Part shown: piece by piece, positions 23,852 through 35,241 of the stretch | Position numbering within the stretch: position 1 is the stretch's first letter | Layout of the letters: each line of letters starts with the position of its first letter | Origin: Crambe crambe | Taxonomy: Eukaryota; Porifera; Demospongiae; Poecilosclerida; Crambeidae | Direction of reading: 5' to 3' | Assembly (NCBI GenBank): GCA_963924555.1 | Contig: OZ004587.1 | Location: 5,022,001 to 5,086,000, forward strand | Length of the DNA: 64,000 nt | The notes under the pieces: model-generated | Seen by the model: only the letters and a program-made list of their open reading frames with translations | What the model was told of the DNA's origin: nothing | The model's database searches: none | Position numbers and translations under genes: made by a program

Positions 23852-24524
23852 CCACATTACTTGCAGCAATTTCAATATCACACTTCATTACTCTAATTAT
23901 AGTGGGTGGATGAATTATTGCTTTTGAAATTGACATTGCTGCAAGCTATGTGGTGTTCATCCACCCACTAGAGAAATGAAGTAACCTAGCTGATTTAAGA
24001 AAGCCAGAACCAAAATGGGTGTGATTTCACTCTTCTTCTTTAAAATTAATGCCCGTTATCCACTCAGAGACCAAATTATGGATTGTCCTTAATTACCTGA
24101 GTACTATAATGAGTCAAATGCTCTAATGGTGCACACAGATGAAACTGATAATTTATCCTGCAAATCAATTTGTGGTAGTAGAGAAGGTACGTAGACTGAG
24201 ATCATTTGACAAATGATTATCCATACTAAAATAACCTCCAGATAGAATTTGAGACCCTAAATTTTTTTCTGGGTCTATATAGAACTTCATGCAGTGTATG
24301 TTTACAAGCCATATAGCTAGTACCACTATTAATAGCTAGCTTTGTGCACGTGGAACTCATTTTTGACCAAACTACACCCAAAATAATAATAATAACTAGA
24401 TCAATTGTAGCTTAGCTGTCTTTCTCTGGAAACATCAGTAATTATGGTGCTTTAATTAAACCGCAGCTATATTGTACCATGTGGTGAGTATTGAATGGTA
24501 GCTAATTAAAAAATTATTACTCAG
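23852..24524. other. Intergenic
   Basis: No gene supported. Contains an imperfect inverted pair, GTGGGTGGATGAA (about 23903) and TTCATCCACCCAC (about 23957). Confidence 0.5.
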
Positions 24525-24740
24525 GCAGGAGGAATACTCCTCCACATTTTAAGTGGTCCCATTGGCAATCTAAAGAATGTGTGAGCTATCACAGATAACT
24601 AGCTCTATACTCAGGAGGAATACCCCTCCACATTTTAAGTGGTCCCATTGGCAATCTAAAGCTTTTTTAAATGTGTGGGCTGTCACAGATAATTAATTAG
24701 CTCTATACTCATGAGGAATAATCCTCTGTCTCAGATAATT
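24525..24740. repeat. Tandem duplication, unit about 80-95 bp
   Basis: GGAGGAATACTCCTCCACATTTTAAGTGGTCCCATTGGCAATCTAAAG recurs as GGAGGAATACCCCTCC with the same continuation about 85 bases later. A third, partial unit (GAGGAATAATCCTCTG) follows. Each unit begins with the small palindrome GGAGGAATA-CTCC. Confidence 0.8.
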
Positions 24741-25749
24741 AACAAGAGCAAAGCCAGCAAGAAAAATATGCATTCAAGCCACCAAGAGACTGTTCTTAAT
24801 AATTATAAGTAGCTAATGCTAATAATGTGTAGCTACAGTAAATTTTATTTTTTCGGTCAAATTTCATTATGGTTTGTGGCACTGCCCCCATATCTGGTAT
24901 CAGAGCTTGAATTTATTAACAATGGGTGTGGTTAAGGTGTGGCTTTATATTTTAGGGGTGTGAATTGTGAGTGTGTCAATGACAATGGTGACACATACCT
25001 ACTCTTCAATACCGTAGCAACACAGCACATACTCTTCAATGTCAGCTACTGTACTATGGCAACACAGGGCAACACACTCTTCAATGGCAACACATACTCT
25101 TCAATGGAAACATAGGGCAACACAGTGGCAGAGCCATGGGGCTGTCACCCCCTCCCCAACATCATGACCACCACAATAAACAAAAATGTTCACATGCTAG
25201 CTATTAGTGGATCCTTTTGAATGACAACTGACTGACTTTAATTTTCATTATTGATCAGAAATGAAGTTTGTACGTAATTTCACTTCTGTACTCAGCACAG
25301 AGAGTCTGGGCCAAAAATTCTAGATCTGCCCTGCAACACATACTTTTCAGGATAACACACTCTAATGGCAAAGCAGGACAATACAGCCATTATGAGCAAA
25401 AACAGGTGCCATCACACCACAATACAGGCAACACTAGGCCTAGTATTGTTATTTATTGTTGTTTTTGACTTCTTTCTTATCTGGTGTCATCAATCCTGGT
25501 TCTCTTTGTGTAGTCTTGCACTGGCCAGACTCTCACATGCAGAGTCTGGCCTGCGCGAGACTACTTTTTGTGCATGTAACGTATCATATGTATAGGGATG
25601 ACCTATGACCCTCCATAATGAAGCTGGGTTTTTTTCAGAAATGAGTAAGTTGTAGCTGCTATATGCTTACCTTTTATCATCCAGGAGAATTTTGGAGACT
25701 GAAAGACTCAACACGGAAGAAATAAAGCACCTTTTCATGTCATGATTTC
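24741..25749. other. Intergenic with short CAACACATACTCTTCAATG repeats
   Basis: About 24990-25130 holds several imperfect copies of a phrase like CACATACTCTTCAATGG. No gene or complete element supported. Confidence 0.5.
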
Positions 25750-26366
25750 TTATTCTTAATCATAATCTTCATTGGGCCGCGTTATTGGTATTTTACTCAG
25801 AACTTTCTTTGTAGCTACCTTTTGGAGAAATTAGCTATGTGAGGAATCTTGTGTTCCCTGACTCATCACAATTGTACAGTTGCCCCAGGTTATGCATCAG
25901 GCCGTTACTTTCTTTAACAATTTAAAATAGCTAACAAAAATATCACGATTGGTCATTTTGTCTCTTGCAACAGAGAAGGCAATCACCTTTCCTCAAACTC
26001 AGCTTAGGCCACCTCTCCTTGAAACTCCATTAGAGATAGCTAGGCATGTCAAGACACATTCTTCTTAACTGTGGCTTCGACTATCGTTATTTAGTCGAGT
26101 TTGCAGCAGGTGAGGAGAAAACCCACCAACTCTTCCTCTTCCTCCTTGGAAAGGTAGCTAAGGCTTTGGCACCACAGCTAGTTCCGTGGAGGACATGGCC
26201 ACTAAGTCGGTCCTTCAGAGTTGTAGCTGCTCCAGTGCTGCCCGATTTATCCCGAACGTCCCTTCACGTCCTTCACGTACAGCTTGGAGAGCAGTAAGCA
26301 TATTCTCCTCCGACCACTGCTTAAGTTTCGCTGGACGATTAGCTTTGGGGTGGTCCATTAGAAATA
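25750..26366 (-). pseudogene. Decayed pogo/Tigger-like (CENP-B-type) transposase
   Basis: The minus strand from 26366 reads MDHPKANRPAKLKQWSEENM, then LTALQAVREG and FGINRAALE, the N-terminal pipsqueak/CENP-B helix-turn-helix of pogo-type transposases. In shifted frames this continues as TLKDRLSG, then KEEEEELVGFLLTCCKL, then FKERWPKLSLRKGD, and near 25870 LYNCDESG, which corresponds to the DESG (first catalytic Asp) region of the DDE domain. At least three frameshifts and several stops separate these blocks, so it is inactive. It is a plausible relative of the source of the pogo-like MITEs in the 39-64 kb array, though terminal repeats were not traced. Confidence 0.7.
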
Positions 26367-26526
26367 CTACCAGCAGTATGAGTCTTTATTCTAGCATTTA
26401 GCTAACTGTGGCTGCAGCAGTAGAAGCCGCTAAGCAATTAAGGTACTAGGCAAAGTCTGATATTGATAATTTGTGTTGAAAGTGAAGATCGCAACTGCGT
26501 TTATTACGCATGAGCGTTTATATTCT

Positions 26527-26718
26527 ATGGCTTCTTTGAATAGTCTATTTCTGAAGGCTAAACCGCTGCAGGAATGCAAGAAGGCCAAGAAAGAGAAAGA
26601 GTGTGAATTAAAGAAGATTGAAAAGGAGAGAGAGAAGAGGGCAAAGCAAGTGGAGAAAGAAAACACAAACCCCTTTAAACGTGGAAGAGCTTTGTCACCC
26701 AAGCAGTATCCGACATGA
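26527..26718 (+). CDS. Small Lys/Glu-rich hypothetical ORF
   Basis: 63-aa frame from ATG, with KAKKEKECELKKIEKEREKR forming a predicted charged coiled coil and a basic end (KRGRALSPKQ). An AAAG-GTACGT donor-like site follows 5 bases after the stop. No family recognised; it could be a stray exon, a transposon-protein fragment or chance. The AT-rich, repeat-filled context gives it no support. Confidence 0.2.
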   Translation: MASLNSLFLKAKPLQECKKAKKEKECELKKIEKEREKRAKQVEKENTNPFKRGRALSPKQYPT

Positions 26719-26883
26719 AAGGTACGTAGCTAAAGTTATGGAAACTGTTTTTTTTTGTTTTTTTAAAATAAATTCATGTTTGAAAACAAGGGTTACACAA
26801 ATAGCAGTAAACTGCTAACACCAGTGTGTAACCAAACTGTTCCTGAATCGTCTGATGATGTGTGTGCTGTGTGTGCTGGGGCC

Positions 26884-27309
26884 TACTGTATACGAGTTAA
26901 TTTTGGCGAGAGTTTTATTTGGCGTTTGTACCGGAGAAGGCTTTTGGCGGACATTATTATTGGCGGCACGCTGCTTCCCTTTTTTTTTCTTTGGCTAGTT
27001 TGCTCAGTCCAGTCCTCTTCACTTCACGATCTAGTAAACACTCCCTTTCCTTCTTCTTTAAGAACTTTCAAAGAGCCATCACGATCGCAAAACAGCTGGA
27101 AATGAAACTAGCTAGCTAATCAAGTAGTCTTGATCTTGAGTGTGCAGCTCATTGCTTGCTGCGCGCGAAAGATACACTCGAGCCCTACCCCCAGGCCTGG
27201 CCCCAATAACTATAGATATGATATTGGCAGACATTATAATTGGCAGTTCCAAGACAGACCGCCAAACCGTCAAATTTAATGCATTGCCAAATTTAACTCG
27301 TATGCGGTA
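26884..27309. mobile_element. MITE with TACYGYATACGAGTTAA terminal repeats
   Basis: The left end TACTGTATACGAGTTAATTTTGGC and the complement of the right end TACCGCATACGAGTTAAATTTGGC match at 21 of 24 positions, with TA at each end. Internal GGCGGACATTATTATTGGCGG and GGCAGACATTATAATTGGCAG are further internal repeats. No open frame within, so non-autonomous. Confidence 0.8.
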
Positions 27310-29135
27310 TGTGGATGATGTGGATGAATCCGGCTTGGTAGCTAACTGCTGACTGGATTCAGTGTGCAGACAGTGTGTGCAAGTGGAGCCATGTTGACTG
27401 TTTGGAAAAGCATGCTGCTGGATATGTGTGTGCTCTTTGCTTTAAATTAATGTGTTCAGTTAAGCTTTCTTGTATTCATAATAAATTAATTTGTTCATAA
27501 TCATAGCTACGTAGTATAGTCTGGTCGAGTTTATGTACTGCTGGTCGACTAATTATGTGTCCGGCAGCCTGATTGGTTTAGCTGAGGTCAGCTCTTTGCA
27601 GTTAGCTAGCTGGATCGGATCACTACTCCTACAGTAGTTTCAGACGGTACAGCTGCTATTGATCCATCAAGCGACACTGTATGTACCTGCGAGTAAAAGA
27701 ATTAGCGAAGGTTAAGGTTGTCGAGTATTGCTACGCAGATTATAGTGCAGTAATGTAGTTGAGTTAATACAGTGAAAAATCGCTAATATTATGTGATAGT
27801 CCCAGGTAGAAATCAAATATTAGACACATTGATTCTCTCTCCTATACTTTAGCTGTCCATAACTCATGACTACTAGTGGCCTATAGCTAGATAGCGATTC
27901 CGGAAGCCATACATTTCCTGAAACTTTGCCCGGCCAGCGCAGCCTGACCGTTATAGAAGCGCTTGATGTTTAGGTATCACTAGCTAGCTTATAACAAGGC
28001 CTACCTGCTGGTGTGGGTTAACCAAGGAACAGGTGAAGCACATACGTTATACAGATTTACCGTTTTCCCCATATAAATCTCCATAGAACTAAAAATCAAC
28101 GGCGCTAACTGTGAACATAGCACACTGGTTCATTTGGTATTTGAGTAGTTAGTACATTTATTAAGCTACTGCTGGATATGAGTTACGTGTTCATGTGTTG
28201 ATTAGTTGGTCTCTGAGATAGAGCTGGTTATATGTGGACAGGTCTAACTTCCGGAATCACTATACTATAGGTCTTGAAATTTGCTATAGAGATAGTTCAA
28301 TCATTATAGAACACATGCAGACAATTCCATCAAAGCATATTTGAGAAATTGCCCATTCAATCAAGCTATAATACCTATAGGTAATTTCCACCATCCAATC
28401 ATGTTTCCCTCTGCCTACGTATGATTATGGAAGAATGAATTTGAGGGCACCACAATATGATGTGCTCCTAACTAGCCTTGTCCAGGTCCTCCTTTTTAAT
28501 TATGTAATTATCAGTGTTAAAAAGGAGGGCCTGGGGAGGCTACCCTCAACTTCATCCTTCTATAATCTCAAATTCATCCTTTCATGGATCTCATGATCAG
28601 CTCCTTTGTTTCCTTATTTTTTTGTATGTCAATTGATGTGGAGCCATCCCTCACTACCATGCATTTATAGATAGTCTGATGGTGTAAAATTTAGAGAGAT
28701 GCTATGTACGTAGCTGACTTTTATCACTGAAGTATAAAAGCATACAGCTAGTTGGGAATGCCTATTTTGTTCATTGACATTCTGAGGTTCAGTGTGTTGC
28801 TATAGCCACTACATGATTTCAGCTTTTAAGGCAGGAATCTAAAATATCAAAATGCTTACTTTGTTGACTAATAAGGTACCTATCCAATAGTCATGTGGTT
28901 TCTGGACGTACGTAGTTTATACATGTGTATAAAATTATATGGTGTGGTTGTATGTATTGCTGATAACTTACATATTATTGGTCACAGTATATAGCTATAG
29001 ACATGCACATGACAGTCATGTCTCAGCTGATTAACTTCAAAAAAAGGTAATCGGATGATCATGATAGTATTAATAGGCTGCAATTTATGAGTAGCTAGCT
29101 ATTATAGCTATTATAAATGGTACGCAGCCTTTTAC
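27310..29135. other. Intergenic, with a foldback at 28473-28542
   Basis: TAGCCTTGTCCAGGTCCTCCTTTTTAA (28473-28499) pairs with TTAAAAAGGAGGGCCTGGGGAGGCTA (28517-28542) with a few mismatches. This is a compact hairpin of the kind left by small foldback elements. No gene supported elsewhere in the stretch. Confidence 0.55.
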
Positions 29136-29150
29136 ATGTTCAACGAAAGA

Positions 29151-30430
29151 ATGGCTTTCAAGGTGCTGGTAGTGCTGCTGGTTATTGCCACAGGAAAGGT
29201 GTTTACTTATGACCTTTCTGGCATTCATGTGCATGGGAATAAATTTTTGAATAATGCTGGGCAAGAAGTTGTTTTAAAGGTAAGTTAGTAGCTAGCTACC
29301 ATTAAATACCAATAAATAGCACTTGAGAAAAGGGGCAACTGAAATAGATTAGCTTAAAATGATACCAATATGTTAAATCAGGATCAGTTTTTATTTCACT
29401 CCTTACTATAGCTAGATTATGAGGCTGAAATTAGCCACCTTTTTTTTTTTTTGCTTAGCTAGCGGTTTAGATAACAGTGTGTTGGTTTTCCTGACAGGGT
29501 CTGAATCATGCTGGAACAGAGTATGCGTGTGTGCAAGGTTGGGGAATTTTCGATGCAGGCAAACATGATTACAGTCTCGTTACTGGTATCAAATCATGGA
29601 AAGCTAATGCTGTCAGAGTGCCACTCAATGAAGACTGCTGGCTGGGCATCAATGGAATAAAAACCGAGTATTCCGGTGCAAATTATCAAAATGCAATAAT
29701 GGAGTATGTGAAGATGTTCACTGATGCTGGCCTGGTGGTAATTTTGGACCTCCACTGGACCGCTCCAGGATCTGAACAAGCTAAATCACAGAGGCCAATG
29801 CCCGATCTAGATCACTCTGTAGACTTCTGGCGCAGTGTGGCTAGCAAATTTGGTTAAGAAGACAAGATAATTTTGGAACTTTTTAACGAGCCTTATCCGG
29901 ATAATGGAAACTGGAATTCTCCTCAAGGTTGGAAGTGTTGGAGAGATGGAGGATCTTCTTGCAACGGCCTTGGCTATCAAGGAGCTGGCATGCAATCACT
30001 TGTGAGTGCTGTTCGTTCCGCAGGAGCCAAAAATGTCGTGCTTCTTGGAGGACTGGCTTGGTCCAATTCCCTTGCTCAGTGGACACAGTACGTACCAGTT
30101 GATCCGCTCAACAACACAGCTGCAACATGGCACAGCTACAACTTTAACTATTGCAACAACCAGAACTGCTGGGAAACCTCTGTTGCTCAAGTAAAACAAA
30201 AATTCCCTATAGTATGCACAGAGTTTGGGGAAAATGACTGTGCTGGAGGCTATGTATCGGGCCTAATGAAATGGATGGATGGCATGGGAATCAGCTACTT
30301 GGCATGGACCTACAACGCCTGGGACTGCAAGTCTGGTCCTTCTCTTATCAGCAGCTATGATAATGGTGGAGTGCCAACTAACTATGGCCAGGCAGTAAAG
30401 AATCACTATGCTATGAACACTACGAACTAA
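29151..30430 (+). CDS. GH5-family cellulase-like gene with one in-frame stop
   Basis: Predicted secreted glycoside hydrolase family 5 (endoglucanase-like) enzyme. Exon 1, 29151-29279 (an in-frame ATG at 29136 is an alternative start), encodes a signal peptide (MAFKVLVVLLVIATGKV) and LSGIHVHGNKF. Exon 2, 29498-30430, has GTEYACVQGWGIFDAG, NAVRVPLNEDCWLG, VVILDLHW, LELFNEPYP (acid/base Glu near 174), TWHSYNF, VCTEFGENDC (nucleophile Glu near 285) and YLAWTYNAWDC. All catalytic landmarks are present. TAA at 29855-29857 (codon 163) interrupts SKFG-EDKI just before NEP, in the same frame on both sides; one substitution from AAA would explain it. It may be a null allele, recent pseudogene or sequence error. 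The sequence type resembles bacterial GH5 enzymes, while the intron argues for a resident eukaryotic gene. Its 3' half is copied in all four units at 39-64 kb. Confidence 0.82.
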
Positions 30431-30777
30431 CTAAACATCTGTACCTCTGTCAGTGTGTCTAAATCCTATAGTGTTATTAATTTTTATTATTATGTGCCAG
30501 AATAAGTATTATAGGTACATATGTAATTCAGCGAGCAAGCGGAGTGAGTCTCAGACTCATTGATTGTAATTAGCTATTATAGCTAGCTAGTTGATTACAC
30601 AACCAGGTGTTTGTGGTGTGCGAGGAACGTATATTCGATGCCCTACTGGCCTGAACACTATGCATGCACACGTGATTTACATATCTTCTTGCTGTTCAAA
30701 GGAGTCTCACTGCCGTCAGAGAATAGTAGCCAATACGTAGATAGCTACTACATACCCAGGATTGTTATTGTTGTTGT

Positions 30778-30811
<34 letters not shown>

Positions 30812-30993
30812 GTTATTGTTTTCAATTAATCGCTATGCATACGATTTTCCTAAAAAAAATCTGACTTAGCATATGGATAGATCAGTGTGGTAGTAGCCAT
30901 ATTTGTAATAGTTATTTATAGTAGCAATTAATCTCATAGTAGCTATTAATAGTAGCTAAACACGTAATCACTAGTAAGGATTCCTAGTTCATA
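30431..30993. other. Intergenic with GTT microsatellite
   Basis: 30771-30820 is a TTG/GTT trinucleotide run with two interruptions. The rest is the GH5 3' region and the leader of the next gene; nothing else supported. Confidence 0.7.
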
Positions 30994-33900
30994 ATGGACA
31001 AGCTCTGTATTCACAGAGTTTATGTAGCCATTCTACTGTTGTTAGTGAGCTTACTGGCTACTTCTAGCGGTGAGGTAGTCAATATAACTGATGGTGAGAC
31101 CTTGAAAAGCTACCTTTGCTCTCCCAGTGGAACTATCCCTCCTAATACGACTCTCTTCCTGATCAGAACTATTAACCTGAAACCAGAGCGATTCTGTCTT
31201 GTGGAGAATACCTCTGATATAACAATTGCTGCATTTCCTCACAGTTATGCTGCTGTCAATTGTCGTGATCAATGCTTCGGAATTGGATTTTTTAATGTCA
31301 CAAATCTCACCATTACATCAATAAATTTTTTCATGGGGCCAATTTCTTCAATACCACCATCAGCCGTGAGGTATATCAACAATACTTACCAATTCCTATA
31401 CTACAACAATGAAACAAGAGCCGGGATCATTTTGAATCACTGCTCCAATGTAACAGTATATGATTGTTTAATTTCTACTGGAGATACATGTATAGGCATA
31501 TTGGGAGTGAATTTGTGTGGATATAACAATATCACATTTGTGACAACATTTAGCTTCCTAATGAGTGTGCTGTTTTATTACGAAGACAGTGATTTGACCT
31601 CTTCCAGTGATGAATGTTATTTACGTATTGTCTCCAATGGATTTAACAATTTGCCATTTAAAGAGGATCTAAGCAGCAAACCAAAGAGAATGCCTGTAAG
31701 TGTTAATAGTGGATTTGCTCTTGTGATGACACAGCAGAGATTCAATGCTAATGTTGATATCAGCATAGTAACTGGACTTGATGAAATAATACCAATTGTT
31801 CTACCTGGATCTGGACTGATCTTCTTTGTGAATAGCATAACTGATTCTCATGTTACATTTCAAGGGGTCTCTTACAACTATTGCCTTGATGAACATTTCA
31901 AACCTCATGATGATGACTATCCACCATTGGCACTGAGTGTACTGTTTACGAGACTCCTCACTTCAACACTTCAGTTAATCATACCATCGAACCACTAGCA
32001 ATCAAAAATACTGCCTTTGTATTTAGAGATGATCAGCTCGCAGATTTGGAGTCTTTTGCTGTACTGCAAATCATGAAGACTTCAAACAAGATTTCTCATC
32101 GTGTAGTGTTAAGCAATGTATCATGGTGTACCAGAGAGAGACTAGACCCCCCTTATTTCAGGATAAAGTTGCCATACTTACTTCATATACAAACCTTTTT
32201 CAAAGATGAATCTTGTGACAATACAGGTCTTCATGTGGACATGATTAATGTAAACATGCATCTCCCTAGTCCATACAGCAGTGATGTATCACCACAAAGC
32301 ACCCAAAGTTTCATAAAGTTTATTCGTGTTGAAAGCATCACTATGAGTGGCTCCAACTATTTTGCAATTGGTAGCGGCGGATCAGTGATAGATGTTTTAT
32401 CAAGTAAACTAACACTAACTGGAGACCTGACTATTAATGATGGCTATGCATTCCAAGGTGGAGGGATAAAGCTTGATGGATCTTCGACTCTGCTTCTGAA
32501 AGAGCCTTTGAGAGCACAGTTTATTAACAACACAGCCTATCAAGGAAGTGCTATATATGCACCAATCCACACTGAGGATCTTCTCTATGTCAATAGTTCA
32601 ATACAGGTGATACCTAATCAAGCTTATTCATTGACTAATATCAGTGATATCAACATTACTCTCTACTTTGAAGACAATTTAAACATCAACTTGAATGCTT
32701 CGGTTTCAATGTACGTGCCACAATTAAACTTCCTATACAACCAAACATCATCCAATCTATTGTTCACTAATAATACATGGGATGATAATCATACACAATA
32801 TGCTTATACTACCATGTTCAATACCATATTCAAGACAGTGAATGAACTTGATATGTTCACTTCGCTTTCCAATGGGATCTGCACGAGAATACGACAACTA
32901 CCATGGAATTGCACATATATTGATAATATATACCGTGAATTACCGAAATTATATGTGCACTATGATCCTGTTGATCCTGGGAAAATTTTACCAACTGTTC
33001 ATGCCTATCCAGGAGAGAATCTTTTCTCTATTTTTCACCAAAGTGAAGTGTTCAGCATTGAAAATTGCTCAAATCATGAGCTAATGGGAGACAGGTATTA
33101 TTCAATAACTAAGAGAAATCCCACTGTCTCATTTGCATTTCGAAATAAAGAAAGGAGAAATTATTGTTTCTTGATCGTTATTTCCAACGTTGAAGTCCCC
33201 GAGTTAACAGTACCACTTGTTAAAGTGATTATGGATGCAACATGTCCCCCTGGCTTTTATCTAACTGACAAAGGTTACTGTGACTGCATATCAGCACTGC
33301 AAGATCACAACTACACATGCAACATCAGTAGTCGAATCTTTACAAGTCCTGAAGGTTACTGGACTGGCTATGAGGAACACAACACCACCAACACTACCTC
33401 TTACACTATCACATTCAGCAGTCATTGTCCACCTAATTACTGTAATCAAAGTTTTCAGAACTTTCTTCTGAACAATTCCGTTGCTGATTTATCCTGCCTA
33501 AATAACCTCGCTGGGGTCATATGTGGTCAATGCAAAGGTGACTTTAGTGCAATGTTTGGATCTGATGCCTGCTCTGATGATTGTACTGATCTTTATCTCT
33601 TAACTCTCCTAGCTTATGCCTTAGCTGGACTCCTTCTAGTGGCAATTCTCTTCGCATTGAAACTCACAGTGGCTGTTGGCACTATCAATGGAATCATCTT
33701 CTATGCCAATATCCTAGGTCTATCAATGGATAAACTAACTGAAGGTCATCATGGACCACATTTGACATTCTTTCGTATTGTGATTTCACTACTCAACCTT
33801 GACCTGGGCTTCCCACTCTGCTTCTATAAGGGAATGACTACTACTGATAAGATAGGACTGAAGTTTGTATTTCCCATGTACATATGGGCCATTGTCATTG

Positions 33901-34775
33901 GAATGATAATAATTACAAAATATTCCATCAAAGTTTCCAACCGTATTTCTAATTCTGCAGTCCAAGTTCTTGCCACTCTGTTCTATTTGTCATTTCCTAA
34001 ACTTCTACATGCAGTGATTGACATAATCACTTATTCTACTATCAATCTGGTGGTATTTGATCCTGATAAAAATGACTCTTACATGAACAGAGAACAGACG
34101 GTGTGGTTTTATAGTGGCACTGAATACGGTAAAGGTATGCACGGTTTCTATCTATTCCTTGCCTCAGTATTCATCCTCTTCTTCATACTCTACACGACTT
34201 TAACAACATTCTCATCTTGCTTTATGAGGTTCAAGCTAGTCAACAAATTCAAGCCTTTGATCGATGCTTATGGTGGTCCATTTAAAGATAAATGGAGGTT
34301 CTGGTTTGGACTCCGTCTTTGGGTAACAATCTTGATCTTCTCAGTCAGTGGTGCTTTACGTGGAACTGATTCTAATGCTCTTTTCATCTTCAACCTTGTA
34401 ATTCTTTTGATCTTCATCCAGATCCAAAGCTTTGCACGTCCTTTTAAATCCCGTTTAATTTTTATAGTGGATCTATTTTTCATGATTAACTACTGGTTGA
34501 TCATCGAGTTTTATTTGCTGACGGTCTTCAAGTCTATCTTTCTCGGAGTGTACATCTTCTTACTAAGTGCAGCAATTCTTGTCTTAGTTCTTGTTCTGTT
34601 CTCTCACTTCTGCTACATGTACATCTATTCTAAGAATCCAGGAGTGTTTCTCCAAGTGAAGACAAAGTTTCGTAAGGGGTATGAAAGGATCGAAGATCAA
34701 GCGAACGAAGAAGAAGCTGATATACAAATATTCAAGGCAGCTGAAGAGAGAGAACGAGTGTTAGATACTTATTAA
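30994..34775 (+). CDS. Large multi-pass membrane protein with beta-helix-like ectodomain, one frameshift
   Basis: Intronless, about 1260 codons. An N-terminal signal peptide (VAILLLLVSLLATSSGEV) leads into an Asn-rich ectodomain with repeated glycosylation sites and short beta-strand units (NVTNLTITSINF, HCSNVTVYDCLISTG) typical of parallel beta-helix repeats. From about 33237 a Cys-rich module follows (CPPGFYLTDKGYCDC, CPPNYC, GVICGQCKG, CSDDC). From 33591 there are about nine or ten hydrophobic helices (LLAYALAGLLLVAILFAL, IWAIVIGMIIITKY, LVILLIFIQIQSF), then a charged tail. The frames on either side differ: the 5' part stays open to 31998, while the downstream frame is open from before 31923. 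One T missing in the TTT at about 31950 would join PPLALSVLF to YETPHFNTS. The family seems common in sponges and is functionally uncharacterised. A receptor or adhesion role is only a guess. Confidence 0.72.
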
Positions 34776-34870
34776 TGTTTGATACGTACTTGATTGTTAT
34801 TATAATTGTTACTTGATATTATTGATGTTTGATTGTTTATAATTATCATAGTATTTTTTGATACTATAAT

Positions 34871-34876
34871 AATAAA
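34871..34876 (+). terminator. Polyadenylation signal AATAAA
   Basis: AATAAA lies about 95 bases after the stop of the membrane-protein gene and is the first canonical hexamer downstream. Confidence 0.5.
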
Positions 34877-34929
34877 GATGCGTTAGTAATTAATTATGTT
34901 GTTATTATATTTATATTTGTTGCTGCAAT

Positions 34930-34948
34930 TTTTTTTTTTTTTTTTTTT
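34930..34948. repeat. Poly-T tract
   Basis: About 19 consecutive T, interrupting otherwise plain intergenic sequence. Confidence 0.9.
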
Positions 34949-35145
34949 TGTTGGCTGCTGAATGGGAATGAAACCAAAAACCTTAATCGTGTATGATTTA
35001 ATTATAGCTATTCAGTACCTTGAAATTTTGTGTTCTGCATACAATTTATTGTTGTTGTTGCTGTTGTATTGTTGTTGTTATTATTTATTTTGTTGATAAT
35101 AGCATCATAACAAGACGAACCTGCACGCGCCTTATTCTCATTGTC

Positions 35146-35194
35146 AAATGAACTGTTGCTGATCAATGAGTCATTGATCAGCAACAGTTCATTT
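35146..35194. repeat. Perfect 49-bp palindrome
   Basis: The 24 bases 35146-35169 (beginning AAATGAACTGTTGC) are the exact reverse complement of 35171-35194, with a single central G at 35170. It is flanked by AT-rich trinucleotide-like sequence. Confidence 0.95.
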
Positions 35195-35241
35195 GCCATT
35201 TCCCCTTTACGTATTATAATTATTTATACTATACCACCTAT

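Noticed and set aside
24525..24740. Riboswitch or structured RNA suggested by GGAGGAATACTCC palindromes
   Set aside because: The pattern is explained by tandem duplication of a short unit and lies far from any gene.
26046..26401. Plus-strand frames at 26.0-26.4 kb
   Set aside because: They are antisense shadows of the decayed pogo-like transposase.
29855..29857. Recoding of the GH5 stop as selenocysteine
   Set aside because: The codon is TAA, not TGA, and family members have an ordinary residue here.
29850..29872. Intron removing the GH5 stop (GTTAAG donor-like sequence at 29852)
   Set aside because: The conserved NEP block starts a few codons later in the same frame and no acceptor lies between, so excision would delete catalytic sequence.
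31900..32050. Intron joining the two frames of the membrane-protein gene
   Set aside because: The frames overlap with continuous coding sense and no GT-AG pair of reasonable length restores the frame. A one-base deletion is simpler.
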